NCBI RefSeq assembly: GCF_003675385.1
Contig: NZ_RCWZ01000005.1
Location: 806,001-870,000, forward strand
DNA: 64,000 nucleotides
Origin: Mucilaginibacter kameinonensis
Lineage (GTDB): Bacteria; Bacteroidota; Bacteroidia; Sphingobacteriales; Sphingobacteriaceae
Direction of reading: 5' to 3'
The position numbers and the translations under genes were made by a program. Each line of letters opens with the position of its first letter. Position 1 is the first letter of the stretch. Below the pieces are notes generated by a model. It was given only the letters and a program-made list of their open reading frames with translations, was not told where the DNA came from and made no database searches. Positions 7,787-17,920 of the stretch are shown piece by piece.

Positions 7787-8836
7787 GTGTTTGTTAAATT
7801 AAGAAAAGCTGTTTTTCCGGTACATTTGTTTGCAGCCACGGCCCTTATTATCTGGATCCTGTTTCCGCTTACGTGGCCGGTTAATATGCCATCTTCATAC
7901 TGGATAAAACAGGTTGCCGAAAATCTGGGGTATGCAGTTGTTTACACCATTAACACGGCAGTACTATCTCCTAAGCTATTAACTAAAAGGCGGCTTGGCT
8001 TTTACATTATTAGTGTAATAGCTTTGATAATTCTGATGGTAAAGTACAACGGTTGGATGCAGGACTCGTTGCATATTGATGCGGCCATGGCTAAGATGTT
8101 TCACCCCTACGTGCCCGGTCATCATATGCGCAGCGCCTGGACTATTTTAATGTGCCTCATAGTACTCGGTTTTAGCAACGTTACTACGGTTGCAAAAAAA
8201 CTGCAATCGCATGAGCTGGCTATCCAGGTTTCAGAAAAAGAACGCATCAGTGCCGAACTATCTTTCCTTAAAGCACAGATCAATCCCCATTTCTTTTTCA
8301 ATACCCTGCATACCATTTACGCTTTAACCGATACGGATCCGGCATCGGCAAAAGAATCGCTATACACCCTATCGCATATGATGCGTTATGTGATCTACGA
8401 AACCAAGCAGGATGTAACCACGCTAAAAAAAGAAGTAAAATTTATTGAAGACTATATTAGCCTGATGCGCACGCGAATAGACAGCAGCGTGGAAGTAAGT
8501 TTTACCATGCCCGATAAGCTACGCGATATAAATGTAGCGCCCATGTTATTTTTACCTTTTATAGAAAATGCCTTTAAACACGGCATAAGCGCGCGCCAGG
8601 CCAGTTATATTTTTGTGGAGATAAGCGAAGCAGGCGGGATATTAAAATTTATGGTACGTAATTCGATCTATAAAAATACAAATAAAGAGCTCGATGAAGA
8701 GTATGGTATTGGGATCGCTAATACCAAACGAAGACTTGACCTCCTCTACCCGGGAAAATACAACCTGGTAGTGAATGACGACGCCGGCACCAACGAATAT
8801 CTGACTATTTTAACATTGAACACCAATGCAAATTAA
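7787..8836 (+). CDS. LytS-type sensor histidine kinase (His_kinase/DUF2154 family)
   Basis: 349 residues with a GTG start, the first start codon in the frame. About four membrane helices occupy residues 1-135. A short coiled linker leads to the His_kinase domain: LKAQINPHFFFNTLHTIYAL carries the phospho-acceptor His. The ATP-binding part contains APMLFLPFIENAFKHGIS and the glycine loop YGIGIANTKRRLDLLYPG. These kinases phosphorylate LytTR regulators. The partner gene begins 11 bases before this one stops. The signal and target are unknown. Confidence 0.93.
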   Translation: MFVKLRKAVFPVHLFAATALIIWILFPLTWPVNMPSSYWIKQVAENLGYAVVYTINTAVLSPKLLTKRRLGFYIISVIALIILMVKYNGWMQDSLHIDAAMAKMFHPYVPGHHMRSAWTILMCLIVLGFSNVTTVAKKLQSHELAIQVSEKERISAELSFLKAQINPHFFFNTLHTIYALTDTDPASAKESLYTLSHMMRYVIYETKQDVTTLKKEVKFIEDYISLMRTRIDSSVEVSFTMPDKLRDINVAPMLFLPFIENAFKHGISARQASYIFVEISEAGGILKFMVRNSIYKNTNKELDEEYGIGIANTKRRLDLLYPGKYNLVVNDDAGTNEYLTILTLNTNAN

Positions 8837-9569
8837 TTGTATAGCGGTAGATGACGAACCCGCGGCACTTAATCTCATCATCAACTATATTAATCAGACG
8901 CCTTTCCTGAGCTTAATGGCGAGGTTCAATAACGCTATTGACGCGTTAAAGTATGTTCACGAAAACCAGGACCTGCAGTTGATATTCCTCGACATCAGAA
9001 TGGCCGATTTGAGCGGCGTAGAACTGGCCCGGATCATTGAACAATCGGACAGGAGAAAAAACTTGCGGGTTATTTTTACCACAGCCTATGACCATTACGC
9101 GCTGGATGGTTTCCGGGTTGATGCAATTGATTACCTGCTAAAACCATTCAACTTTGTGGATTTTTCGCGGGCGGCTACCAAGGCGTATGAGTATTTCGTG
9201 ATGTTAAATGGCGCTCAGCAACCAATAGCCGCTGTGCCTGCGGCTCCCCAATTTTTATACCTTAAGGTAGAGCATCAATTGCACAAAGTGGATATCGATA
9301 ATATTCTTTATATCGAGGGCTTGAAAGACTATGTTAAATTATATCTTAAAAACGAAGAAAAGCCTGTACTAACCCTTATGTCGCTTAAAAAGCTGGAGGA
9401 AAAGCTTCCCACAGAGCTTTTTCTGCGTTTGCACCGATCATTCATTGTATCAAAAGCAGCAATAAAATCGGCTACTAAAACCTCTGTACAAATCGGCGCC
9501 GAAACCATTTATGTGAGCGACCAGTTTAAAGACAATTTTAGTCAGTTTTTGAAACAGTGGGTACTGTGA
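8826..9569 (+). CDS. LytTR-family response regulator
   Basis: 247 residues: receiver domain at about 1-120 (CIAVDDEPAALNLI, phospho-Asp in LIFLDIRMADLSG, LLKPF near the end) and LytTR DNA-binding domain at about 143-247 (FLYLKVEHQLHKVDIDNILYIEGLKDYVKLYL, then LRLHRSFIVSKAAI). The start overlaps the kinase by 11 bases, so the two are co-translated partners. It ends exactly one base before the stop of the convergent DedA-rhodanese gene. Its regulatory targets are not visible. Confidence 0.95.
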   Translation: MQINCIAVDDEPAALNLIINYINQTPFLSLMARFNNAIDALKYVHENQDLQLIFLDIRMADLSGVELARIIEQSDRRKNLRVIFTTAYDHYALDGFRVDAIDYLLKPFNFVDFSRAATKAYEYFVMLNGAQQPIAAVPAAPQFLYLKVEHQLHKVDIDNILYIEGLKDYVKLYLKNEEKPVLTLMSLKKLEEKLPTELFLRLHRSFIVSKAAIKSATKTSVQIGAETIYVSDQFKDNFSQFLKQWVL

Positions 9570-10505
9570 TTACGGCTGAATAAATGTAACCTCCTGGCCT
9601 GATTCGGCCCAGGCATCAATACCTCCTAATAAAGGCCGGATACGTTTAAGCCCTATTTTTCGTAATTTCTCTGCATACCTGGCGGCAGTAATTTCATTTG
9701 GGCACGAGCAATAAATCACAATCTCCTGATGGCTGGCATACCGGTCGGCGATATCGCTGAGGCTGTTTTCATCTACGGGAATTGAGCCCGGAATAAAACC
9801 GTTTTTTACGCGCTGATCTACCGGGCGTGCATCAAGTATCACTGGATTTGAGTTGCCGTCTATTAATTCTATCAAATCGTTCACCGTTAACCTATCTGCT
9901 TCAAACTGCCTGATAAGGCGATAGCGCTGCAACCATTTGAACAAAAGATACAAGCCGAATAAAACAAGAACAAATAAACCACCCAACTTCCCGTAGCGAC
10001 TTAATGCTGAGATCACACTATCGATTTGGTGACGAAAGATAGCGCCCAAGGCCACGGCTGCGCTAAGATAAATAAGCGCCGCAACAGATGAAAAAAAGGC
10101 AAATACTGCTACCCGCATTGCATAAACGCCCGCAACAACCGGCGCGAGTGTAGACAAGCCGGGAATGAATTTCACTATTGTTAACGCAGGCGCACCATAA
10201 CGGTCAAAAAGATCGCCTGTGCTACGGACACAGGAATCTGGTGATATGGAAATTTTACATAATTTTCCGAGGATGCCTGTTCCGTATCTTTTTCCGGCAA
10301 AAAATAAGACAAAGTCGCCTATTAGTGTCCCGAGTGATCCAACCAAGATTAGAGATATAACGTTCTCCGGGGTTGCAGGTGTTACAGCTGCAGTTACAAT
10401 CATTACGGTAAATGCAGGTAGCGGCAATCCTACACTCTGTAAAAGTGTGATCAGGAAAACTACCCAGAGCCCATATGTTTGTACCAGTTCAACTAATGTG
10501 TTCAT
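9570..10505 (-). CDS. DedA/VTT-family membrane protein fused to a rhodanese domain
   Basis: 311 residues. Residues 1-200 are a DedA/SNARE-associated membrane domain with five or so helices and the family segments GDFVLFFAGKRYG and KFIPGLSTLAPVVAGV. Residues 215-305 form a rhodanese-like domain (NPVILDARPVDQRVKNGFIPGSIPVD), with the active-site loop in IVIYCSCPNE. The loop CSCPNE carries two cysteines and resembles rhodanese modules of the transferase/regulator type. DedA proteins affect membrane energetics and lipid carrier recycling; the role of the fused domain is unknown. It converges with the LytTR gene with no gap. Confidence 0.9.
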   Translation of the reverse strand: MNTLVELVQTYGLWVVFLITLLQSVGLPLPAFTVMIVTAAVTPATPENVISLILVGSLGTLIGDFVLFFAGKRYGTGILGKLCKISISPDSCVRSTGDLFDRYGAPALTIVKFIPGLSTLAPVVAGVYAMRVAVFAFFSSVAALIYLSAAVALGAIFRHQIDSVISALSRYGKLGGLFVLVLFGLYLLFKWLQRYRLIRQFEADRLTVNDLIELIDGNSNPVILDARPVDQRVKNGFIPGSIPVDENSLSDIADRYASHQEIVIYCSCPNEITAARYAEKLRKIGLKRIRPLLGGIDAWAESGQEVTFIQP

Positions 10506-10656
10506 ACTTCAGCAGCAGCTAAGATAAAACACATAATTTTATTGGCCTGTCAGATTCTGTTAATTAATTATTATTTGACGTCAAAAACACGAATCTGCCG
10601 TGACGCTCAATTTTAAATCATAAATTAAAGAGGCCAATTGTTTCGAAAAAGGATTG

Positions 10657-11379
10657 TTAAGGCTGTTTTTTCAAAATTTGGGTAACATGCTCCTTATAAC
10701 TTTCGCCGATGGGCAATTCTTTTTTGCCTAACTCTACATCACTGGCAGAAAAAGCAGTGATATGTTGTTGATTTACTATAAAAGACCTATGTATCCGCAG
10801 GAAATTTTTAGATGCGAGGTCTGCTTCCATATCGCTGATCTTATATTTAGTAACAACGGTGGTATTTAGGGTATATACTTTTACATAATCTTTTACACTT
10901 TCCATGTACAGGATATCTGCAACGTTGACCTTTACATTGCGATAACCCGATTTCAAGACGATGTTTTCTGGCTCCGGATCTGTAGGCATAGAAGGCTGTG
11001 CTTGCTGGCCGGCATTCCGCAAATAACGTTCTATGGCTTTAAAAAAACGTTCGAAGGTAATGGGCTTAAGCAGGTAATCTACAATATCAAGATCATATCC
11101 GTCGATGGCGTAATCACGATACGCGGTAGTAATAATTACGCGGGGCGGGTTGCGGAGCATTTTAAGAAATTCAATTCCATCTATGGCTGGCATACGGACA
11201 TCAAGAAACATCAGATCAACATCCTGACTTTTCAATGTTTCAAGTGCTTTCAAAGCGTTAGGACAGGTGGCCGTTACCTCCAGAAAATCAAACCTGGTAA
11301 TATGGTTTTGCAATAAGGTAATGGCCAACGGTTCATCATCAACCAACAGGCAACGAATCTTTTTCATTTTTGACTGCAT
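10657..11379 (-). CDS. LytTR-family response regulator
   Basis: 240 residues, receiver domain (CLLVDDEPLAITLL; phospho-Asp in LMFLDVRMPAIDG; LLKPI) followed by a LytTR domain (NIVLKSGYRNVKVNVADILYMESVKDYVKVYT, then LRIHRSFIVNQQHITAF). ATG 11379 and ATG 11367 are both possible starts; either overlaps the upstream kinase gene. It is the co-transcribed partner of the following LytS-type kinase. This is the second LytS/LytTR pair within 5 kb and is oriented opposite to the first. Confidence 0.95.
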   Translation of the reverse strand: MQSKMKKIRCLLVDDEPLAITLLQNHITRFDFLEVTATCPNALKALETLKSQDVDLMFLDVRMPAIDGIEFLKMLRNPPRVIITTAYRDYAIDGYDLDIVDYLLKPITFERFFKAIERYLRNAGQQAQPSMPTDPEPENIVLKSGYRNVKVNVADILYMESVKDYVKVYTLNTTVVTKYKISDMEADLASKNFLRIHRSFIVNQQHITAFSASDVELGKKELPIGESYKEHVTQILKKQP

Positions 11380-12457
11380 TAATATGATGGATCGTTAACT
11401 GAACCGTGAATGATTTTTCATCTTGTATGATATCTAAACTGTAATCTTTGCCATAAATAAGATCAAGTTGTTTTCGCAAGTTGCTCAATCCTATTTTTCC
11501 GGGGTAACTATTATTCCGGGTAGCGCTCTCAAATCCGATGGTGTTGGATACTCTGAAATCAAAGACATTTTCGCTGGCACTTAGCGTTATATCAATCTGC
11601 GGCTTATCCATGTCATTACTGGCGCCATGCTTAAAAGCATTTTCGACAAAAGAAAGCAGAATAAGCGGAGCTATTTCAACTTCCTGCCTGATATCAGAAT
11701 TTAAATTTACGGTCAGGCGCTCATCGTATCTTAATTTCTCAAGTTCAATATAGTTACTGATCAGTCGTAATTCTGACTTTAATGATACAAATTGCCCGTC
11801 ACAACGATAAAGTATGTGATCAAGAATATCTGCAAGGCCTGCTATAGATGGCGAAGTTGCAGGCGACGAAACCAGCGAAAGCGAGTAAATATTATTAAGT
11901 GTATTGAATAAAAAATGGGGATTAAGCTGATTTTTAAGTAGTTTCAATTCTGTTTCTGCTTTTTCCTTTTCAAGCAGCAGTGTTTTTTTCTGTATTTCCA
12001 GCTTGTCCTTCAACAGCTTAAAGAAAACGAAAACGAAGGCTGCGGCCATGATCTGAAAAAAATACACAAACAGCAGCTTGGGGATATCGGTAAATATTTC
12101 GTGGTAAGTTTCGGATGCTTTAGGGCGGATACCGGCAAGTGGCTCGCATATCTTTACTATGAAAACCCGTGCAAGTGCACACGCCGCATAACTTATTATC
12201 ACAAACCCCAATGCTGCAATAAGGTATCTTTTTTTGATAAACTGCGGTATCACCAAATAGGCAATACCATAAGCAGCCATCATTTCTGTCGAAATATATA
12301 ATCCGTCGCTGATAAATTCAAACAGTGATGATGCTTGCCCGCCGTTGTAATATTTGCTCGAGCTAACAGACACCAGCAAATAAACAAGCCAATATAAAAT
12401 ATGGCTTGGCCAACGGTGCCGCTTATGAAAATTCAACAAATTATCAGGAAAGCTCAT
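11339..12457 (-). CDS. LytS-type sensor histidine kinase
   Basis: 372 residues: four predicted membrane helices in about 1-160, a charged coiled linker (about 160-185, KDKLEIQKKTLLLEKEKAE), then the His_kinase segment LKNQLNPHFLFNTLNNIYSL and the ATPase segments APLILLSFVENAFKHGAS and GLSNLRKQLDLIYG. The ATG start lies 200 bases from the divergent outer-membrane barrel gene, so the two may share a regulatory region. The 3' end overlaps its response regulator gene by about 41 bases. Confidence 0.93.
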   Translation of the reverse strand: MSFPDNLLNFHKRHRWPSHILYWLVYLLVSVSSSKYYNGGQASSLFEFISDGLYISTEMMAAYGIAYLVIPQFIKKRYLIAALGFVIISYAACALARVFIVKICEPLAGIRPKASETYHEIFTDIPKLLFVYFFQIMAAAFVFVFFKLLKDKLEIQKKTLLLEKEKAETELKLLKNQLNPHFLFNTLNNIYSLSLVSSPATSPSIAGLADILDHILYRCDGQFVSLKSELRLISNYIELEKLRYDERLTVNLNSDIRQEVEIAPLILLSFVENAFKHGASNDMDKPQIDITLSASENVFDFRVSNTIGFESATRNNSYPGKIGLSNLRKQLDLIYGKDYSLDIIQDEKSFTVQLTIHHINAVKNEKDSLPVG

Positions 12458-12656
12458 TTACAAACAATTATAACTATTTCCTCGCTTCAAAACACAACTA
12501 TCGACATAAAGGGAATTTCGCCCCATGAACAGGTTGTTTTGATGAAATTAAAGGGCTGTAGGCGTTTTTGCATTTTCCGTCTTCAAAATACGCGTGTCTG
12601 CCTGTATCTTCTATTTTGCATCATCCCGGAGACTATCATTGCTCAAAACCCCGGCA

Positions 12657-15092
12657 ATGAAACCACTAAATCTCATTACAATATTAACAGCATGGCTTTC
12701 CTTTCAGTTTAATGCAGAAGCAAACGCTCAGGGAAAAATTCAGGGAACAATAACAGATGAACATAAACTACCACTGCCATCGGTAATAATCAGGCTTTTG
12801 AGAATGTCGGATTCTGTGTTATACACGGCAACAACGAGTGATCAGACTGGTAAATTTCACTTCAACCAGGTTCCGGAAGGCAGATATCTGTTAAACCTGA
12901 GTTTTGTAGGTTTTAGAAAAGCATTTATACCTGATTTGTCAATCAATAAGAAAGACACCACTATTAATATAGGTGAGATCAAATTGCTTCCGGCTTCTAA
13001 TATGCTTGGGGAAGTAATCATTGAAGCCCAAACCCCGCACATTCAAAAGCTTATTGACAAAACGATTATCAATGTCGATAGAAATATCGCTAATACCGGT
13101 ACTAACGTATTGGAATTGATAAAAAAGCTACCCGGAGTTCAGGTTACCCCTGACGGACAGATCACATTAAACGGCCATTCAGGGATCAATATCATGCTTG
13201 ACGGTAGAAGCACTTACCTTTCTGCCGAAGATCTGAGCAACCTGCTGACTGGGATGTCTTCAAACGATATTCAAAAAATAGAAATCATGACCAATCCATC
13301 CGCCAAATATGACGCGGCAGGAACGGCTGGGATCATTAATATTGTACATAAGAAAAATACCCAAAGTGGCCTGAACGGAAATTTCAACGGCGGCTTTGGG
13401 GTCGGCACCTATAATCGTTACAATAGCGGCTCGAGCGTTAGCTATAAAACGAAAAAGTACAGCTATTATATAAATGGTAGTTATTTCGACAACAAAACGC
13501 TATTGAAGGGTAACGCCATCAACAACATATTGCAGGAAAATGCTCCGCTAACGGAAAACATTTCTGCTACAAATAGAGTAACTGCCGGAACCGCATATAA
13601 TGCTGCCGCGGGCCTGGACCTGTACCTGCGTAAAGGCGCCACGTTAACATTGCTTAGTAATATTTCTACCCGAAGAACAAGTGAGGCTATCACTTCCTCA
13701 ACTGATATATTCAACCATGATCAGACCAAAACTGGAAGCGAAGCATTTAATGCATTGAACAGGGATAAACCATTTAACTATATGGCTGGCATTCAATTGC
13801 AAAAAAAGCTGGATACACTTGGTAAACAGTGGTCTGCAGGTATAGATTATTCCAGTTTCATTTATAAGCCCTTGCAACAGACTGCAACTACAATGTTCAA
13901 CTCTAATGGAGATTTTCAAAGCCAGGAAAATATCTTAATTGATGAATCAAGACGGCTTTATATTGTTGGCGCAAAGGCGGATTACGTTTTACCATTAATA
14001 AATCACGCACGGATAGAAACCGGTTTTAAATCCAGCTATGTAAAAACCAATAATGAGAACAACTATTACCAACAGGCAGACGGCTATAATATGATTGATC
14101 CGCAAAAAAGTGATTATAGCACCAACTGGGAAAATATCAACGCCGCTTATATCAACTTTAACGGCGAATACGGCAGACTCTCACTACAGGGCGGTTTGCG
14201 GGCCGAACAAACTGTAATGAAAGGCCATCAGCTGATCGCCGATATCTCCATAAACAGGAACTATGTTCAGCTGTTCCCGACTCTTTTTGCGAACTATAAA
14301 CTCGGGGATCAAAGTACACTTAATTTCCAGTTCGGCCGGAGAACAAACAGGCCTGATTATCATGAACTTGTCCCCTTTCGACGCCCCCTATCTTCACTGC
14401 TTTACTTTCAGGGGAACCCATTTCTGCAGCCAGAACAAAGTTGGCACCAGGAGATAACCTGGGCTTATCAAAACAGCTTATTCCTAACAGCCGCATATGA
14501 AACAACAAATAATTACGTGCGGACTTTACCTTATCTCGATCAGAACAGTACAACCATGACTCGAATTCCAACCAATGTACAGGGAGCCCATTTCTACAAC
14601 TTTAGCATGAGTTATGATAAAGATCTGTTGAAATGGTTAACTACCAATACCTCCATCACACTTTATAAAAACTCATTTACCGGCAATGTGAGTGGTTTCA
14701 GTTTAAACGATCCCGGGATAAACACGGTTGATATAGTATCTAATAACACCTTTCGTTGCACCGATAAACTATCTATGGAGGCGGATTGGGAATATGAATC
14801 GAAACGCCGCTTTATAGGGTCGACATATGGTGGGTATACAACACTAAACCTTGTTATGAAACAAAAATTATTTCATAACAAAGCCGCTATAACTATCAAT
14901 GCTATTAATGTATTAAACAGCGACAAGCGAAGCAGTACGGATCGCTATTTAAACCTTTACCAGTATACTTTTAATCGCTTTTATACAAGGTCAGTATCAT
15001 TGAGCTTCAGTTACCGCTTTGGAAATGACAAACTTTCCGGCGCGCGACATAAATCCGGATCGGAAGAAGAACAACGACGTGCTGAGAACTGA
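12657..15092 (+). CDS. Outer-membrane beta-barrel / TonB-dependent-receptor-like protein (OMP_b-brl_3 type)
   Basis: 811 residues from ATG 12657, chosen because the signal peptide (LITILTAWLSFQFNAEANA) starts there; the frame is open back to 12594. After the leader comes a carboxypeptidase-regulatory-like domain (IQGTITDEHKLPLPSVIIRLL). A plug-like domain follows (NVLELIKKLPGVQV, INIMLDGRSTYL, IEIMTNPSAKYDAAG, GIINIV), then a long barrel ending RSVSLSFSYRFG before a charged tail. The class includes outer-membrane proteins with receptor architecture and no clear TonB box. The substrate is unknown. It is divergent from a LytS/LytTR pair that could regulate it. Confidence 0.85.
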   Translation: MKPLNLITILTAWLSFQFNAEANAQGKIQGTITDEHKLPLPSVIIRLLRMSDSVLYTATTSDQTGKFHFNQVPEGRYLLNLSFVGFRKAFIPDLSINKKDTTINIGEIKLLPASNMLGEVIIEAQTPHIQKLIDKTIINVDRNIANTGTNVLELIKKLPGVQVTPDGQITLNGHSGINIMLDGRSTYLSAEDLSNLLTGMSSNDIQKIEIMTNPSAKYDAAGTAGIINIVHKKNTQSGLNGNFNGGFGVGTYNRYNSGSSVSYKTKKYSYYINGSYFDNKTLLKGNAINNILQENAPLTENISATNRVTAGTAYNAAAGLDLYLRKGATLTLLSNISTRRTSEAITSSTDIFNHDQTKTGSEAFNALNRDKPFNYMAGIQLQKKLDTLGKQWSAGIDYSSFIYKPLQQTATTMFNSNGDFQSQENILIDESRRLYIVGAKADYVLPLINHARIETGFKSSYVKTNNENNYYQQADGYNMIDPQKSDYSTNWENINAAYINFNGEYGRLSLQGGLRAEQTVMKGHQLIADISINRNYVQLFPTLFANYKLGDQSTLNFQFGRRTNRPDYHELVPFRRPLSSLLYFQGNPFLQPEQSWHQEITWAYQNSLFLTAAYETTNNYVRTLPYLDQNSTTMTRIPTNVQGAHFYNFSMSYDKDLLKWLTTNTSITLYKNSFTGNVSGFSLNDPGINTVDIVSNNTFRCTDKLSMEADWEYESKRRFIGSTYGGYTTLNLVMKQKLFHNKAAITINAINVLNSDKRSSTDRYLNLYQYTFNRFYTRSVSLSFSYRFGNDKLSGARHKSGSEEEQRRAEN

Positions 15093-15136
15093 TATCAATA
15101 GTTCCGCTAATGTTGGAAGTTCTGCGCCTACTTGAA

Positions 15137-16414
15137 TTACTCAAATTTTCCTAACGCGGCATCCCTTTCAGCTTCTTTCCAATGCAATCTGGCCTGATGA
15201 GCAAAAGCCATCGTAGGCGAAATACGTGATATGGCTTCTGCCGAGCAGCTTGCGTCAACCAGCACAAATTCGGCGCTGTCATTTACTTTTGGCCATTGCA
15301 TGTTCCCTTCATTGTCCAGGGGCAAAACATTGTGCGTGGCAAAACGCAAAGTTCTGGAAAGGTCAAATTCTGTTCGCCAACCATATAGATCAGCTATAAG
15401 GTTGGCTTTCTGAAGCATATTACCCGTCCCGAATGTACTCCAGTGATCCTGAATATTGTCGCTACCCGCCAATACGTTTACGCCATGTTTCGCCAATGCA
15501 GGAACAGGCATCACCAGTTTGCCAAACGGAATAGAGGATACGATACCAACCTTAGCCGCTGCTAATTTTTCCGCAATACGTTCTAACTCATTTGACGGAA
15601 GCGAGGCAAGCACAAAAGCATGACTAACATAAGTGCGCCCCTGTAATGATGGGTTTTTAAGCGCCTGTTCGGCAAGGTACTCTATTGTGCAAAGACCTTC
15701 CTTGCCCCCATCGTGCAGGTGAATATCGATCCCTTTATTATTATCCAGCGCCAACTCTACAGTAAAGTCCAGCACTTTTTCAATATTCCGGTCTATTCCA
15801 AACGGATCAACGCCGCCGATAAAAGCAACACTATCCAGTTGGGCAGCCTCTTTTAGCAAAGGAGCCGAATCTGTATAAAAACATCCGTGTTGCGGAAATG
15901 CAACCAGTTCGGCACTAAAGCTTCCTTTTTTGTTATCTAATGCCTTTTGCAGGTTTTCCAACGAACGAAGCCCAGAGGTTGTATCCACATTGAAATGCGT
16001 ACGGGCAAAGGTTGTACCGTAACCCTGCATCAGGTCGATCAAGAGTCCGGCCCGCTCCGTCGATGTTTTAAGTAGCTCTGGAATGATCTCTTGCTCATAG
16101 GCAATCATATCCAAAATACTTCTTTTCTTTGGGGAGTGGGCCTGCCATGGGAGGCTATATAGGGTTTTGTCCAAATGGACATGCATATCACTAAATGCAG
16201 GCAACATCAGATAGCCTTTTGCATCTATAGCACCCGGGAGTGATGCGTTATTGGTAAATATCTTTGTGATCTTCCCTTCGCTAACTTCAATGCAGAATAG
16301 TTCTGTACGTGTTTCTTTCGCGCCGGTTTCGTCCATTATAAAACCCGTTTCCAGGCGAATATTTTTTAAAATATAGCTACCGGTTACAGGCGGGGCATAT
16401 TTTGTTTTTTCCAT
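15137..16414 (-). CDS. Cytosine-deaminase-like amidohydrolase, cytoplasmic paralogue
   Basis: 425 residues from ATG 16414 (a TTG at 16420 is less likely). Metal-dependent amidohydrolase: HVHLDKTLY near the start gives the first metal His pair. HFNVDTT, GVDPFGIDRNIEK, IDIHLHDGG, VSHAFVLA and GSDNIQDHW follow in the CodA/AtzF order. It has no signal peptide. It lies 48 bases after a longer paralogue that is exported, and most motifs are shared between them. The family hydrolyses cyclic amide or amidine bonds; the substrate here is not known. Confidence 0.85.
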   Translation of the reverse strand: MEKTKYAPPVTGSYILKNIRLETGFIMDETGAKETRTELFCIEVSEGKITKIFTNNASLPGAIDAKGYLMLPAFSDMHVHLDKTLYSLPWQAHSPKKRSILDMIAYEQEIIPELLKTSTERAGLLIDLMQGYGTTFARTHFNVDTTSGLRSLENLQKALDNKKGSFSAELVAFPQHGCFYTDSAPLLKEAAQLDSVAFIGGVDPFGIDRNIEKVLDFTVELALDNNKGIDIHLHDGGKEGLCTIEYLAEQALKNPSLQGRTYVSHAFVLASLPSNELERIAEKLAAAKVGIVSSIPFGKLVMPVPALAKHGVNVLAGSDNIQDHWSTFGTGNMLQKANLIADLYGWRTEFDLSRTLRFATHNVLPLDNEGNMQWPKVNDSAEFVLVDASCSAEAISRISPTMAFAHQARLHWKEAERDAALGKFE

Positions 16415-16461
16415 CTCCAATGCAATTTTGATTAATAGTTATTCCGTTAGCAATCCCTGTT

Positions 16462-17808
16462 TTAGAAAACGACGGTTCCCTGATAAATCAGGGACTTTAC
16501 AGGGGAAAGCCTTGAGACGGCCTCTGCTGAGCAACTGGCATCAACGAGTACAAAATCGGCAGCATCACCTGCCTTAGGCCATTGTTGCTGCCCCTTATCA
16601 TCTAATGGCAACGGCCCTGCTGTTGCAAGGCCCAGCATCCGGGACAGGCCAAACTCTGTGTTATGTCCGTATAGCTGCGCCGCCATATTTGCCTTGTACA
16701 GCACACTTCCGGTGCCGAAGGTGTTCCAATGATCAACAATGCTGTCGTTCCCTGTCATTACTTTTACCTGGTGTTTCATCAACATAGGAATGGGCATGAT
16801 GAGGCCACCGAAAGGTATGGTTGAATTGATCCCAATCTGCGCTGCACCAAGTTTCTCTGCCATTTCCTCTTGCTTCGCCTGGTCAAGTTTTCCTAATACA
16901 AAGCAATGGCTCAGGTACGTTTTCCCTTTCAGTACCGGGTTTTCGTTCACTTTACTAATCAGGTATTCAACTGTTTTCAATCCCGATTCGCCTGTTTCAT
17001 GCAGGTGAATGTCAATTCCTTTATGATGATCCAGCGCCAGCTGAATTGTAAAATCCATTGTTTTTTCAATAGCGCCGTCAACGGTAAAAGGATCCACTCC
17101 ACCAATGAAATCAACGCCCGCCTGGGCTGCTTCCTTCAGATAAGGAGCGGTATTGGTATAAAACACCCCATGTTGCGGAAAGGCCACCAACTCCGCGCCA
17201 AAGCCCTTCTTTTTATTATCCAGGGCCTTTTGCAAATGCCTGAGTGAATCCAGTTTAGAAGTAGGCTCTATATTGACATGGCTCCGCGCGAAAGAGGTTC
17301 CTTTTGATTGCAGTAGCTCAATCAGTTTCTCAGCCTTGTAGGTAGAATTTTTCAGCATTTCGGGCAGTATCTCCTGCTCCAGTGCTATCATTCCCTTTAC
17401 ACCTCCGGTTCTTCTCCGAACAGCCTGCCACTTATCGCCATAAAAAGTTTTATCCAGATGGATGTGCATATCCCTGAAGGAAGGCAACATCAGCATCCCC
17501 TTTACATCGATGGCATCTGCATGGGGCTGACCGGTGCTGACTTTTTTGATCTTGCCGTTTGCTATCTCTACCGAAAAAATGCCGGTCTTGGTAGCCACAA
17601 CATCACCATCTTCATAATCGAAACCGGTTTCCAAACGCACATTTTTAAGCGTAAAACTTTTGCCGGTGTTGTTTACGTTCAAAGAGTTCAATCCGGCGTG
17701 TTCTTCCCGCTCATCTGCAAATAGCATTCCGGGAATAAGCGTAGCACCGGCGAGTGCCCATGCTGAGTTTCGGATAAATTCTTTACGGGATAGTATTGAT
17801 CTGTTCAT
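16462..17808 (-). CDS. Cytosine-deaminase-like amidohydrolase with export leader
   Basis: 448 residues. The N-terminus, SRKEFIRNSAWALAGATLIPG, is a Tat-like leader with Arg-Lys rather than a perfect twin arginine, so export is likely but not certain. The catalytic part repeats the motifs of the downstream paralogue: HIHLDKTFY, HVNIEPTS, GVDPFTVDGAIEK, IDIHLHETG, SHCFVLG and GNDSIVDHW. The conserved metal and substrate residues suggest an active enzyme. The pair is probably co-transcribed, and an AraC-type regulator gene lies upstream on the same strand. Confidence 0.85.
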   Translation of the reverse strand: MNRSILSRKEFIRNSAWALAGATLIPGMLFADEREEHAGLNSLNVNNTGKSFTLKNVRLETGFDYEDGDVVATKTGIFSVEIANGKIKKVSTGQPHADAIDVKGMLMLPSFRDMHIHLDKTFYGDKWQAVRRRTGGVKGMIALEQEILPEMLKNSTYKAEKLIELLQSKGTSFARSHVNIEPTSKLDSLRHLQKALDNKKKGFGAELVAFPQHGVFYTNTAPYLKEAAQAGVDFIGGVDPFTVDGAIEKTMDFTIQLALDHHKGIDIHLHETGESGLKTVEYLISKVNENPVLKGKTYLSHCFVLGKLDQAKQEEMAEKLGAAQIGINSTIPFGGLIMPIPMLMKHQVKVMTGNDSIVDHWNTFGTGSVLYKANMAAQLYGHNTEFGLSRMLGLATAGPLPLDDKGQQQWPKAGDAADFVLVDASCSAEAVSRLSPVKSLIYQGTVVF

Positions 17809-17920
17809 TTGGCTTCCAGGTTATCATGCTCTTCGGCAAAAGCAATCGCTTTAACTTTCACAAAAGTACGCGGCCAACCGCCCATCGCCGGTGAACTATT
17901 CCTGCCAATACTTGTAAAAT

